In this document: positions 35,564-43,043 of the stretch, in pieces
Numbering within the stretch: the stretch's first letter is position 1
Layout of the letters: each line of letters opens with the position of its first letter
Assembly (NCBI GenBank): GCA_016875535.1
Contig: VGPF01000013.1
Location: 1 to 47,778, forward strand
DNA length: 47,778 bases
Direction: 5' to 3'
From: Chloroflexota bacterium
GTDB taxonomy: Bacteria > Chloroflexota > Dehalococcoidia > SHYB01
Translations under genes and position numbers: made by a program
The notes under the pieces: model-generated
The model's input: the letters and a program-made list of their open reading frames with translations, nothing else
Database searches by the model: none
What the model was told of the DNA's origin: nothing

Positions 35564-36922
35564 ATGACGGTCCAGCAGTGGTGGCTTCCGGGCATCGAAC
35601 CTGCCGCCTTCGCCGATGTCCCATCCGGCGAGACGGCGCTTCACGTGCCCATTGCCACGCCCGAGCTCGTTCGCGAGACCGCCGCCCGCGCCGTCGCCGC
35701 CCGCAGGCGCTCCCTCTCGCGGATGCCCGCGCTCCACATCGCGAACGTCCTCGCCGAGGCCGTCGCCAAGTGGCAGGACCACAGCTACCGCCTGCGCCGC
35801 TACGCCGAAGCTTTGCTGCCCGAGATTACCGGCTACTCGCCCGCCATGATCCGTCACGGCCTGCCCTATCTCCTCTCCACCTTCACCAGCGATGGCCTCC
35901 TCGACCTTATCCGCACCGAAGTCGGCGATCCCTCAGCCCTCGATGAGCGGGCCATCGCAGGCCCCGAGCTGACGCTGCACATCCTGGCGGGAAACATCCC
36001 GGCCGTCCCTGTGGAGACGATGGTCCGCGCTCTCCTGGTCAAATCGGCGTGCCTGGTGAAGCCCTCCTCGCGCGACCCCCTCTTTCCCGCCCTCTTCGCC
36101 CGCTCCATCGCCGAGGTTGACCCCCAGCTCGCCGAGGCCGTTGCGGTGCTCTGGTGGAAGGGCGGCAAGCGCGCCATAGAAGCGGCGGCCTTCGCCAGGG
36201 CCGATGCCGTCATCGCCTATGGCGGCGCCGAAGCGATCGCCGCCGCGCGGCAGCAGGCCCCGCCGGGGGCAATCTTCATCGAGCACGGGCCGAAGGTGAG
36301 CTTCGCCGCCATCGCCCGGGAAGCGCTGACGCATGAGGCGCTTCCGCACATCGCACGGGCCGCCGCGTGGGATGTCTCTCTCTTCGACCAGCAGGGCTGC
36401 GTCTCGCCACATGCCGTCTATGTGGAGCGCGGCGGGAGCCTTTCGCCCATCGCCTTCGCCACGCGCCTCGCCGAAGAGCTCGCCGCCATCGACCGCACGC
36501 TGCCGCGCGGCAGGCTTTCGATGGACGAAGCGGCGCAGGTGCAATCGGCGCGCGCCGCTGCCGAGATGCAGGAGGCGGCGGGCAGGCGTGTGACGCTCTT
36601 CCGAAGTCAGCAGACGACGGCATGGACCGTCATCTTCGACGCGGAGAGCCTGGCGCTATCGCTTTCATGCCTCAATCGCGTCGTCCGCGTCATCCCGGTG
36701 GACGACCTTACGGATGTGCCGGGGTTCGTGCGCCCGCTCGGGCCGTACCTGCAGTCGGTCGGCGTCGCCGTCCCGGAGCGGCGACTGCCTGCGTTCGCGA
36801 AGGCTCTGGAGGCCGTCGGCGTCACGCGCATCTGCGAGCTCGGCGAGATGCAGCGGCCGGCGCCCTCATGGCGGCATGACGGGAAGGCGAACCTGCTGGG
36901 GCTATTGCGGGGCGCGGAGTAA
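35564..36922 (+). CDS. luxC: LuxC-type acyl-CoA/acyl-protein reductase (fatty aldehyde forming)
   Basis: 452 residues in the aldehyde-dehydrogenase fold. The N-terminal LuxC region is followed by HILAGNIPAVPVETMVRALL (cofactor-site motif), KSACLVKPSSRDPLFPALFA, and the active-site segment SLFDQQGCVSPHAVYVE, whose Cys (about residue 279) is the acyl acceptor. LuxC reduces the acyl group to a long-chain aldehyde with NADPH. In luminous bacteria it forms a complex with LuxE and LuxD; no luxD or luxAB is adjacent here. It likely makes aldehydes for another purpose, such as an alcohol, wax or a substrate of the LLM oxidoreductases. Confidence 0.88.
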   Translation: MTVQQWWLPGIEPAAFADVPSGETALHVPIATPELVRETAARAVAARRRSLSRMPALHIANVLAEAVAKWQDHSYRLRRYAEALLPEITGYSPAMIRHGLPYLLSTFTSDGLLDLIRTEVGDPSALDERAIAGPELTLHILAGNIPAVPVETMVRALLVKSACLVKPSSRDPLFPALFARSIAEVDPQLAEAVAVLWWKGGKRAIEAAAFARADAVIAYGGAEAIAAARQQAPPGAIFIEHGPKVSFAAIAREALTHEALPHIARAAAWDVSLFDQQGCVSPHAVYVERGGSLSPIAFATRLAEELAAIDRTLPRGRLSMDEAAQVQSARAAAEMQEAAGRRVTLFRSQQTTAWTVIFDAESLALSLSCLNRVVRVIPVDDLTDVPGFVRPLGPYLQSVGVAVPERRLPAFAKALEAVGVTRICELGEMQRPAPSWRHDGKANLLGLLRGAE

Positions 36923-36946
36923 CCGGCCATCGCGCCGCGCCCGTCC

Positions 36947-37363
36947 TCACGCGCCTTTGCTGCGTACCCACTCGGCCCCTTCGGCCCAGACTTCCTTCTT
37001 CCAGATGGGCACCAGCTCCTTGATGCGCTCCACGGCGTGCAGGCAGGCGTTGAATCCCTCGCGGCGGTGCTTGGAGGCGACGGCCACGATGAGGCTCGTC
37101 TCGCCGACGTGCAGCTTGCCGATGCGATGGACGATGGAGACGTCCTCCACCTGGGGCATCTTCTTCACCTCTTCCGCGATGGCGCGCATCTGCTCCTCCG
37201 CCATCTCCGGATAGGCCTCATAGTCCAGGTAGTCCACCGTGCGCCCTTCATTGTGGAGCCGCACCGTGCCCATGAAGGTGGTCACGGCGCCGTGCTCCTT
37301 GATGACCAGGCTCTTGATGACCGGCTCGGCGATCAGGGGATCGCGGGTGATCTTGATACGCAT
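36947..37363 (-). CDS. moaE: Molybdopterin synthase catalytic subunit
   Basis: 138 residues. The start is the ATG at 37363 after GCGGAGGCGC, overlapping the moaD stop as TGATG. MoaE signatures: GAVTTFMGTVRLHNEGR, LDYEAYPEMAEEQM, IVHRIGKLHVGETSLIVAVASKHR (substrate and catalytic His/Lys region), IKELVPIWKKEVWAEG with the catalytic Lys. It transfers sulfur from MoaD to precursor Z to make molybdopterin. Confidence 0.96.
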   Translation of the reverse strand: MRIKITRDPLIAEPVIKSLVIKEHGAVTTFMGTVRLHNEGRTVDYLDYEAYPEMAEEQMRAIAEEVKKMPQVEDVSIVHRIGKLHVGETSLIVAVASKHRREGFNACLHAVERIKELVPIWKKEVWAEGAEWVRSKGA

Positions 37364-37611
37364 CACGCGCCTCCGCTCACAGGGGGGATCAGGGCCGCCT
37401 CGTCGCCGTCTTTGAGCGCGTGGGCGTGGTCCACATAGACGCGGTTCACGGCCACCACCACGCGCGAGGGATCGGGGCAGAAGTTGGGATGGCGGCGCAT
37501 GATGGCCGCCACCAGGTCGCCCACAGCGGCGGCGGCGGGCAGGTCAAAGGACTCGGTGTTGCCGCCGACGCGTTCGCGATAGAGGGCAAAGTATCGGGCG
37601 CAGACCTTCAC
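37363..37611 (-). CDS. moaD: Molybdopterin synthase sulfur carrier subunit
   Basis: 82 residues, ubiquitin-like fold: VCARYFALYRERVGGNTESF, LVAAIMRRHP, VAVNRVYVDHAHALKDGDEA, LIPPVSGG. MoaD must end in Gly-Gly to carry a thiocarboxylate, yet the frame here ends Gly-Gly-Ala before the TGA, so a trailing Ala would have to be removed. It is translationally coupled to moaE. Confidence 0.93.
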   Translation of the reverse strand: MKVCARYFALYRERVGGNTESFDLPAAAAVGDLVAAIMRRHPNFCPDPSRVVVAVNRVYVDHAHALKDGDEAALIPPVSGGA

Positions 37612-37638
37612 GGAGAGGCATCCTTTTAGAGTCGGGAG

Positions 37639-37872
37639 TCAAGCGCGGCGTCTGCTTGCGTGCAGGATCGTATAGCCGACGAGCTTCTTCCCTTCGTACC
37701 GCATGATAACGTCGTCATCGGTCAGCTTGCTATCGGTCGCTCGGCTCGGCTTCTTGAAATTGATATAGAGCGTATCGGCCTCGACATCGTAGCGCGACCA
37801 TAGCATACCCGTCGGCGAATGCCTCACCGCGGGAATCACCTTCACGTAATCGCGGACATCTACGACGGCCAC
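37639..37872 (-). CDS. DUF2283 family protein
   Basis: 77 residues from a GTG at 37872. The DUF2283 core is WSRYDVEADTLYINFKKPSR and DDDVIMRYEGKKLVGYTIL. Members are small proteins commonly found next to DUF4258 or nuclease-like toxins and are suspected antitoxins. It overlaps by 13 bases the end of just such a nuclease-like fragment, so it may be the surviving half of a toxin-antitoxin pair. Confidence 0.8.
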   Translation of the reverse strand: MAVVDVRDYVKVIPAVRHSPTGMLWSRYDVEADTLYINFKKPSRATDSKLTDDDVIMRYEGKKLVGYTILHASRRRA

Positions 37873-37991
37873 ACCTGTCTCCTCTTCATCAGCGACCGCA
37901 CCCTCGTGGTCAGAAAGGCCGTGATGACAAAGCCATCATCCGACATTTCCCTGTAGACCGCAACCTCAAGAAGGACCTTCGAGCGCGGCAA
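37860..37991 (-). pseudogene. C-terminal remnant of a DUF4258/PBECR-like nuclease-toxin gene
   Basis: A 43-codon minus-strand frame (from a TTG at 37991 to a TAG at 37860-37862) reads VLLEVAVYREMSDDGFVITA and FLTTRVRSLMKRRQVW. The VYRE..DDGFVITAFLT pattern is the familiar C-terminal strand pair of small nuclease-like toxins that precede DUF2283 genes. The N-terminal half is missing because the frame meets the end of the CoA-transferase gene eight bases away. I infer a truncated toxin; the family name is from memory. Confidence 0.45.
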
Positions 37992-37999
37992 AACGCCGC

Positions 38000-39211
38000 C
38001 TACTTCAGCACGTCCCGCTTCGCCATGTCTTGGACCCGGCTTTCAGGCAGCCCCAGCATCGAAGTGAAGAAGCGCACGTTGTCTATCCCGTAGGGCTGGC
38101 CCATGCGCCGGAGGGCGCCCGGCGTCCGGGTGAGCCGCCAGGGGATGCCGTAGGTGATCTGGTCCTTGGTGATGGTGTTGTCCAGCACCGTGATGTTCGT
38201 GCGGCGGTAGGCATCATGCGGGTCCAGGAAGGCATCGCCCACCGTCATCACCCGCGCCGCCGCCACGCCGTGCGCCTGGAGCAGTTTCACTGCCTCGTCC
38301 GGCGGGCGCTGCCGCGACCATTCCTGGATGAGCGCATGGAGCGCCGCGCGGTTCTTACGCCGCAGGTCGAAGGTGCGGAAGCGCGGGTCGTCGGCAAGCT
38401 CGGGTCGCTGGAAGGCCTTGCACAGCCCGCGCCACTCTTGGTCGGTCTTCACCGCGATGGAGATCCACGCATCGTCGCCATCGGCCCGGTAGACGCCGTG
38501 GGGCGCCATCACCGGGTGCGCGTTGCCGCGCAGGGCGGGCAGCCTGCCCCACATCTGGTACTCCAGCATCGCCTCGCCGATGAGTCCCGTCAGCACTTCA
38601 AAGAAGGAAAGGTCAACCAGCTGGCCCTCACCCGTGGCCTGGCGGTGGTAGATGGCGAGCAGCACGCCGTAAGCCCCCGCCACGCCCATCACCGGGTCCG
38701 GGTCCCAATAGCTGGACATCAGATCTCCCGTTTCCGGGTAACCGACCAGGCTATCGCTCCCGGCGACTGCGTTGACGGAGGGCCCAAAGCCCACCAGGTC
38801 TTTGCGGGGGCCGGTCAACCCCGCCGCCGAGATCGTGGCCATAACGATGTCCGGGCGCAGGGGGCGGATATGCTCATATGTGAGCTTCAGCTTCTCCATC
38901 GCCCGGGGAGCGATATTGCAGATGAAGACGTCCGCCGTCCGCACGATCTCCCGGAAGAGGTCGTGGCCCTCAGCCGTGCCCAGGTTTATCGAGATATAGG
39001 AGTCGCGGCTGCGCGGGTGGCGGTGCAGCTCCAAAAAGGCCCGCAGGGGGCTGCGCTCAACCTTGGAGAAGCGCCCGAAGTCCGTCCCCAAGGCCGATTC
39101 GACGCGGATGACCTCCGCGCCCATATCGGCAAGGCAGGAGCAGAGCTGGGGCCCGGCCCAGACCTGGCTGATCTCCACAACACGCAGGCCTGCAAGTGGG
39201 AAGTCGTTCAT
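38000..39211 (-). CDS. CaiB/BaiF family III CoA-transferase
   Basis: 403 residues. LRVVEISQVWAGPQLCSCLA and MGAEVIRVES at the N-terminus, ISINLGTAEGHDLF, and GEGQLVDLSFFEVLTGLIGE with the catalytic Asp. It overlaps the upstream gene 39208 by four bases (ATGA). This resembles the pair at 5.8-8.3 kb, where two CaiB genes also overlap, suggesting that these enzymes work as obligate pairs or heterodimers. Confidence 0.92.
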   Translation of the reverse strand: MNDFPLAGLRVVEISQVWAGPQLCSCLADMGAEVIRVESALGTDFGRFSKVERSPLRAFLELHRHPRSRDSYISINLGTAEGHDLFREIVRTADVFICNIAPRAMEKLKLTYEHIRPLRPDIVMATISAAGLTGPRKDLVGFGPSVNAVAGSDSLVGYPETGDLMSSYWDPDPVMGVAGAYGVLLAIYHRQATGEGQLVDLSFFEVLTGLIGEAMLEYQMWGRLPALRGNAHPVMAPHGVYRADGDDAWISIAVKTDQEWRGLCKAFQRPELADDPRFRTFDLRRKNRAALHALIQEWSRQRPPDEAVKLLQAHGVAAARVMTVGDAFLDPHDAYRRTNITVLDNTITKDQITYGIPWRLTRTPGALRRMGQPYGIDNVRFFTSMLGLPESRVQDMAKRDVLK

Positions 39212-40440
39212 AGGACCTTGGCCCGCTTCAGCGCCGCGAGCTTGGCTTTTGAGAGCTTCGCCAAGCCGCCGAAGACTTCATCGGTATGCCGGCCCAGGCG
39301 CGGCGCATCGCCGAAGGGCCGGGCCGGCGTGCGGCTCATCTGCGCGACGGGGCCGGGAACGGTCCAGGCCTTCCCCGAGCCATCGCGCACCTGCTGCCAG
39401 TAGCCACGCGCTTTCAGGTGGTCCCACCGCAGGGTCTCGTCCACCCGCTGCGCCGGATGCCACGGGATCCCGCGCGATTGGCACATCTCCCATAGCTCCG
39501 CCTTGGTGTGCTTGGCGAGCCACGGCTTCACAAAGGCGTCCACCTCATCCGGATACTCGTAGCCCATCTTGTAGCGGTCCTGGTAGCGGGGCTCCTTGCT
39601 CCAGGCCGGGCTGCCCATCAGCTCCACGAACCTGTCCCAGTGGTGCTGGTTCGCGATGATGAGGGCGAAGTAGCCGTCCTTGCAGGGCAGGATGGTATAG
39701 GGGTAGAGGTTCTGCACCCGGTGACCCCGGCGGCTGGGCACCGCGCCGCTCTCCATATAGAGGATCGTCTCCATGCCGTTGCAGAAGGTGTTCATCGCCT
39801 CGACTGCCGAGAGGTCTACGTGCTGTCCCTTGCCGTCCCGCCGCCGCGCGATGAGCGCGAGCATGGTGGCGGGGGCGGCGTTCAAACCACCCCAGTAGTC
39901 GCCGCGCTCATAGGGCATCGCCAAAGGGTAGCTCTCCGGCAGGCCGATGCGGTGGGTCGTCGCGCTGGCGGCTGTGGCGTTGATGGCGTAGCCCTTGTAG
40001 TCGGCGTAGGGCCCCTCCTGGCCGAAGACGGTGACGGAGGTGAAGACCAGCCCGGGGTTGACCGCTTGGGCATCCTCATAGCGGAGGCGCAGCGCCTCCA
40101 GCTCCCTGGGCAGGTAGTTGTGGACCAGCACATCGCACTTGCGGATGAGGGCGTCCAGCAGGTCGCGGCCCCGGGGTTTGGCGATATCCAGCGTGACGCT
40201 CTTTTTACCGGCGTTGAGATAGAGGAAGAGGCCGCTGCGCTCCGGGTCGGGCCGCTTGCCGGGGAAGGGGCCGTGCCTGCGCGCCGAATCGCCGGCGAGC
40301 GGCTCGATCTTGATGACCTCCGCGCCGTAATCGGCCAGGAGGCGCGCGCAGTAGGCGGCGGAGACATAGTCGCCCAGCTCAAGGACGCGGATGCCATGCA
40401 GGATCTGTGGGGGAGGCATAAGGCCCGGCAAGGCTAGCAT
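39208..40440 (-). CDS. CaiB/BaiF family III CoA-transferase
   Basis: 410 residues from the ATG at 40440 (a second ATG at 40419 is also possible). ILHGIRVLELGDYVSAAYCA, YGAEVIKIEPLAGDSARRHG, NAGKKSVTLDIAKPRGRDLL, and GKGQHVDLSAVEAMN with the catalytic Asp. The C-terminal half includes WEMCQSRGIPWHPAQRVDE. First gene of the pair with 38000. Confidence 0.92.
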   Translation of the reverse strand: MLALPGLMPPPQILHGIRVLELGDYVSAAYCARLLADYGAEVIKIEPLAGDSARRHGPFPGKRPDPERSGLFLYLNAGKKSVTLDIAKPRGRDLLDALIRKCDVLVHNYLPRELEALRLRYEDAQAVNPGLVFTSVTVFGQEGPYADYKGYAINATAASATTHRIGLPESYPLAMPYERGDYWGGLNAAPATMLALIARRRDGKGQHVDLSAVEAMNTFCNGMETILYMESGAVPSRRGHRVQNLYPYTILPCKDGYFALIIANQHHWDRFVELMGSPAWSKEPRYQDRYKMGYEYPDEVDAFVKPWLAKHTKAELWEMCQSRGIPWHPAQRVDETLRWDHLKARGYWQQVRDGSGKAWTVPGPVAQMSRTPARPFGDAPRLGRHTDEVFGGLAKLSKAKLAALKRAKVL

Positions 40441-40493
40441 CCCAGGAGAAGGCGCGTCAAGGGAAGCGGCGGCTCGACAGCGCCGAGCATCGC

Positions 40494-40522
40494 TTGACGC
40501 CGATCCCAGAGCCTGGTACGTT
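40494..40522 (+). promoter_or_regulatory. Weak promoter upstream of META lipoprotein
   Basis: TTGACG (40494-40499), 17 bases, then TACGTT (40517-40522), 32 bases before the ATG with AAGGAGAG. The -35 is good, the -10 is poor. Confidence 0.35.
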
Positions 40523-40553
40523 CGCCCCGAGGCTAGTTAGACAAGGAGAGCCC

Positions 40554-40985
40554 ATGCGCATTCCCGCGCGATTCCTGGCTGTTGTTCCTCTTCTCGTTAC
40601 GGCTCTTCTTATCGCGTGCGATGAGGAAGAGCCTCCCGCGCTCGAAGGGCGGACATGGCTCCTCACCGCCATCGAGACCAGCGGGACTCAGCAGCCTGCC
40701 CTCACCGGAACGGAAATCACCGCCACCTTTGACGCGGCCAAGGGCCAGGTCACCGGCTCGGCCGGATGCAACAACTACTTCGGCGGCTACAAGCGGCAGG
40801 GGAACGCGCTCTCCTTCCCTCCGGCCATGGGCGCGACGAGGAAGTTCTGCGGCGAACCCGAAGGCATGATGCGCCAAGAGCAGGACTACCTCACTGCCTT
40901 GGGCGCGGCCCAGGGCTACACCATCAAGGGCGATAGCCTTCGCATCACCGGCCCCGGCAAGGCGCTGGTCTTCAAGCTCAAGTAG
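40554..40985 (+). CDS. META-domain lipoprotein (HslJ-like)
   Basis: 143 residues from the ATG after AAGGAGAG. Signal sequence LAVVPLLVTALLIAC with lipobox Cys at about residue 22 and an acidic DEEE after it. The META domain begins LEGRTWLLTAIETSG and contains GQVTGSAGCNNYFGGYK, the most conserved feature, followed by GATRKFCGEPEGMMRQEQDY. HslJ relatives are envelope proteins linked to heat or novobiocin response; function is unknown. Confidence 0.88.
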   Translation: MRIPARFLAVVPLLVTALLIACDEEEPPALEGRTWLLTAIETSGTQQPALTGTEITATFDAAKGQVTGSAGCNNYFGGYKRQGNALSFPPAMGATRKFCGEPEGMMRQEQDYLTALGAAQGYTIKGDSLRITGPGKALVFKLK

Positions 40986-40999
40986 CCGAGGGAGGCCCC

Positions 41000-42001
41000 T
41001 CAGTTCCCGATGAACTGCGTCATCACTTCTTTGCGGAACTTATCGATGAGGCGGCGATCAAAGGGGCGCGGCGTCATGATGATGAAGTGCGTCACCCCGG
41101 CGGCCACATAGGCGCGTATCCGCGCGGTGACCTGCTCTGCGTTCCCGATGAGGGCATTGGCCATCGCGCGCTCCTCCACCGGCTCGCCCCCCAGCGCATT
41201 GCGCGCCTGCGCCAAGACAGGCCGTTTCTTCGCATCGGTGATCCGCGCGATGCCCGCCTCCAGGGTGCGGCGGACTTCGCGGGCGTCGTCGCTCAGAAAG
41301 ATGCTGGAATACTGGGCGCATTCGATGGCCGCCGGGTCGCGGCCTATCGCCCGAGCCTTCGCGGAGAGGAGCGCCACGCGGTCCGCCGCAAAGGCCGGTG
41401 TGACCACGGCGCACCACATCTGGGCGTGCCGCGCCGCGATCTCGATGCCGGCCTCGCCCACTGCGGCCAGCATGATAGGCGGGCGCGGCTTCTGCACCGG
41501 CCCCGGCGAGACGACGGCATCCTGCAAGCGGTAGTGCTTCCCCTGATAGGAAAAGCTCGGCCTGGTCAGCAGGCCGTCCAAGATCTCCACCGCTTCGCGG
41601 AGGCGCTCCTGCCGCTCGGCCAGGGGAGGGAAATCGAGGCCGAAGGCGAGATGGTCGTCCTTGGACCATGCGCCGCCGATGCCGATATCCAGGCGGCCGT
41701 TGCTCACCACGTCCACCGTGGAGGCGATCTTCGCCAGCATGGAAGGGTGGCGATAGGTGACGCCGGAGACCAGAACGCCGAAGCGCAGTCGCTTCGTCGC
41801 CGCCGCCAGGGCCGTGATCAGCGTCCACGGCTCCATGGCGGGGATGTCCACCGCCATGCTGGAGACGCCGAGCATGTGGTCGGAGGCGTAGAGCGTGGTG
41901 AAGCCAAGCTCTTCGATGGCGCGGGCGCACTCAAGGGCCTCCGCGAAGGTGCGGAAGCCCATGGTCCCGCCCATGCTGAAACGAACTGCTCTGGACGGCA
42001 T
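41000..42001 (-). CDS. LLM-class flavin-dependent oxidoreductase
   Basis: 333 residues. TIM-barrel luciferase-like fold with EELGFTTLYASDHMLG, TKRLRFGVLVSGVTYRHPSM, LAKIASTVDVVSNGRLDIG and GGAWSKDDHLAFGLDFP. The ASDHM and GxGGAW elements are characteristic of F420-dependent members (MER/FGD-like), so F420 as cofactor is plausible, in contrast to the AEHHF protein at 22 kb. It lies 25 bases after the PAC2 gene and is probably co-transcribed with it. Confidence 0.9.
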   Translation of the reverse strand: MPSRAVRFSMGGTMGFRTFAEALECARAIEELGFTTLYASDHMLGVSSMAVDIPAMEPWTLITALAAATKRLRFGVLVSGVTYRHPSMLAKIASTVDVVSNGRLDIGIGGAWSKDDHLAFGLDFPPLAERQERLREAVEILDGLLTRPSFSYQGKHYRLQDAVVSPGPVQKPRPPIMLAAVGEAGIEIAARHAQMWCAVVTPAFAADRVALLSAKARAIGRDPAAIECAQYSSIFLSDDAREVRRTLEAGIARITDAKKRPVLAQARNALGGEPVEERAMANALIGNAEQVTARIRAYVAAGVTHFIIMTPRPFDRRLIDKFRKEVMTQFIGN

Positions 42002-42026
42002 AGTCGTGGACTTTTCAGCGCCGAGG

Positions 42027-42938
42027 CTAGTTCTTGGAGGGGCCTTCGTCCGGCTCTTTGCCCTTGAGCAGGCGGTCTATCTCCTCGGCAAAGACGCGCG
42101 GCAGCTCGGGGACCGTGGGACCCTGGGCCTGTTGCTCCTGCTGGGCGGCCAGCTCGCCATCGAACTGCTGCTCCAGGCGCTTCACGTAGGTGCTCAGCTC
42201 CACGCTGGCCGCCACCATCTTGGTCGCCTCCGTCTCAAAGGCCGAGGCCTGCAGGGCGATGGGTTCCATCGGCAGGTTCAGGCCGAAGGTTGCGTTCACC
42301 TGGCGCACCAGCGCGGCCGCGACCTTGTAGTTGGGCAGGCGCTCCACATAGTGCGCGGCGTGGCCCCAGATATTGATGTGCCCCAGCCCGCGCTCCTTGC
42401 AGGCCTCCACAAAGATGGTGTTGATGCCCACCGGCCCCTGGTAGGAGCTCTCTGTAAGCTGTATGCCAGGCAGGCGCGCCTTGAGCTCTTCCCGGCTGAC
42501 GATGCCGGAGATCGGCGCGTCCCGCGTGTGCGGCGCGGCGGCAAGGAGGCTGCCCAGCGTGATAACGGCATCCATCTCATAGGGGGCCATGACGCGCTGC
42601 AGCAGGCCGATATAGGTGCGCCAGCGGAGGCTCGGCTCGCTGCCGAGGAAGAGGATCAGGTCGCGGACGCCCGCCGGATCGGACCAGTAGTAGAAGTCGT
42701 TGGTGGGCCAGCGGATCACGCGCTGGCCCTGGGCGTTGTTGTAGACGATGGGCCGGACGGAGGTGAAGTCGTAGAACTCCTCCGAATCTATGGAGGCGAA
42801 CTTGGTGGCGTGCAGGTGGTGGACGAGATAGCGGATGGCGCGGGTGGCGCCCTCCTGGGCATCCGTGAAGCCCGCAAAGGCCCCGATCCATGCGGGGTTC
42901 CGCAGGCCAGGCCGCTCCGTGATCTGCAAGTAGTCCAC
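42027..42938 (-). CDS. PAC2 family protein (proteasome-assembly-chaperone-like)
   Basis: 303 residues from a GTG. PAC2 signatures: AWIGAFAGFTDAQEGATRAI, SEEFYDFTSVRPIV, LILFLGSEPSLRWRTYIGLL, VITLGSLLAAAPHTRDAPIS. The C-terminal tail (residues about 255-303) is a charged coiled-coil with many Gln and Glu (LEQQFDGELAAQQEQQ). In Actinobacteria PAC2 proteins associate with proteasome or ATP-dependent assembly; role here unknown. Confidence 0.85.
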   Translation of the reverse strand: MDYLQITERPGLRNPAWIGAFAGFTDAQEGATRAIRYLVHHLHATKFASIDSEEFYDFTSVRPIVYNNAQGQRVIRWPTNDFYYWSDPAGVRDLILFLGSEPSLRWRTYIGLLQRVMAPYEMDAVITLGSLLAAAPHTRDAPISGIVSREELKARLPGIQLTESSYQGPVGINTIFVEACKERGLGHINIWGHAAHYVERLPNYKVAAALVRQVNATFGLNLPMEPIALQASAFETEATKMVAASVELSTYVKRLEQQFDGELAAQQEQQAQGPTVPELPRVFAEEIDRLLKGKEPDEGPSKN

Positions 42939-42982
42939 ACGCTCCTTCGCCTTCGCGGGAGTCTAGCACCAGCATATCAGGG

Positions 42983-43020
42983 AGAACAAGAAGGCCCTTC
43001 CGCGACGCGGGAGGGCCTTC
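42983..43020 (-). terminator. Rho-independent terminator after the third SBP gene
   Basis: On the minus strand GAAGGCCCTCCCG pairs with its complement (one G-U) around a CGTCG loop, followed by TTGTTC. Placed 23 bases after the SBP stop at 43044. Confidence 0.8.
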
Positions 43021-43043
43021 GATCACACGCGGGGCTGAAGGCG

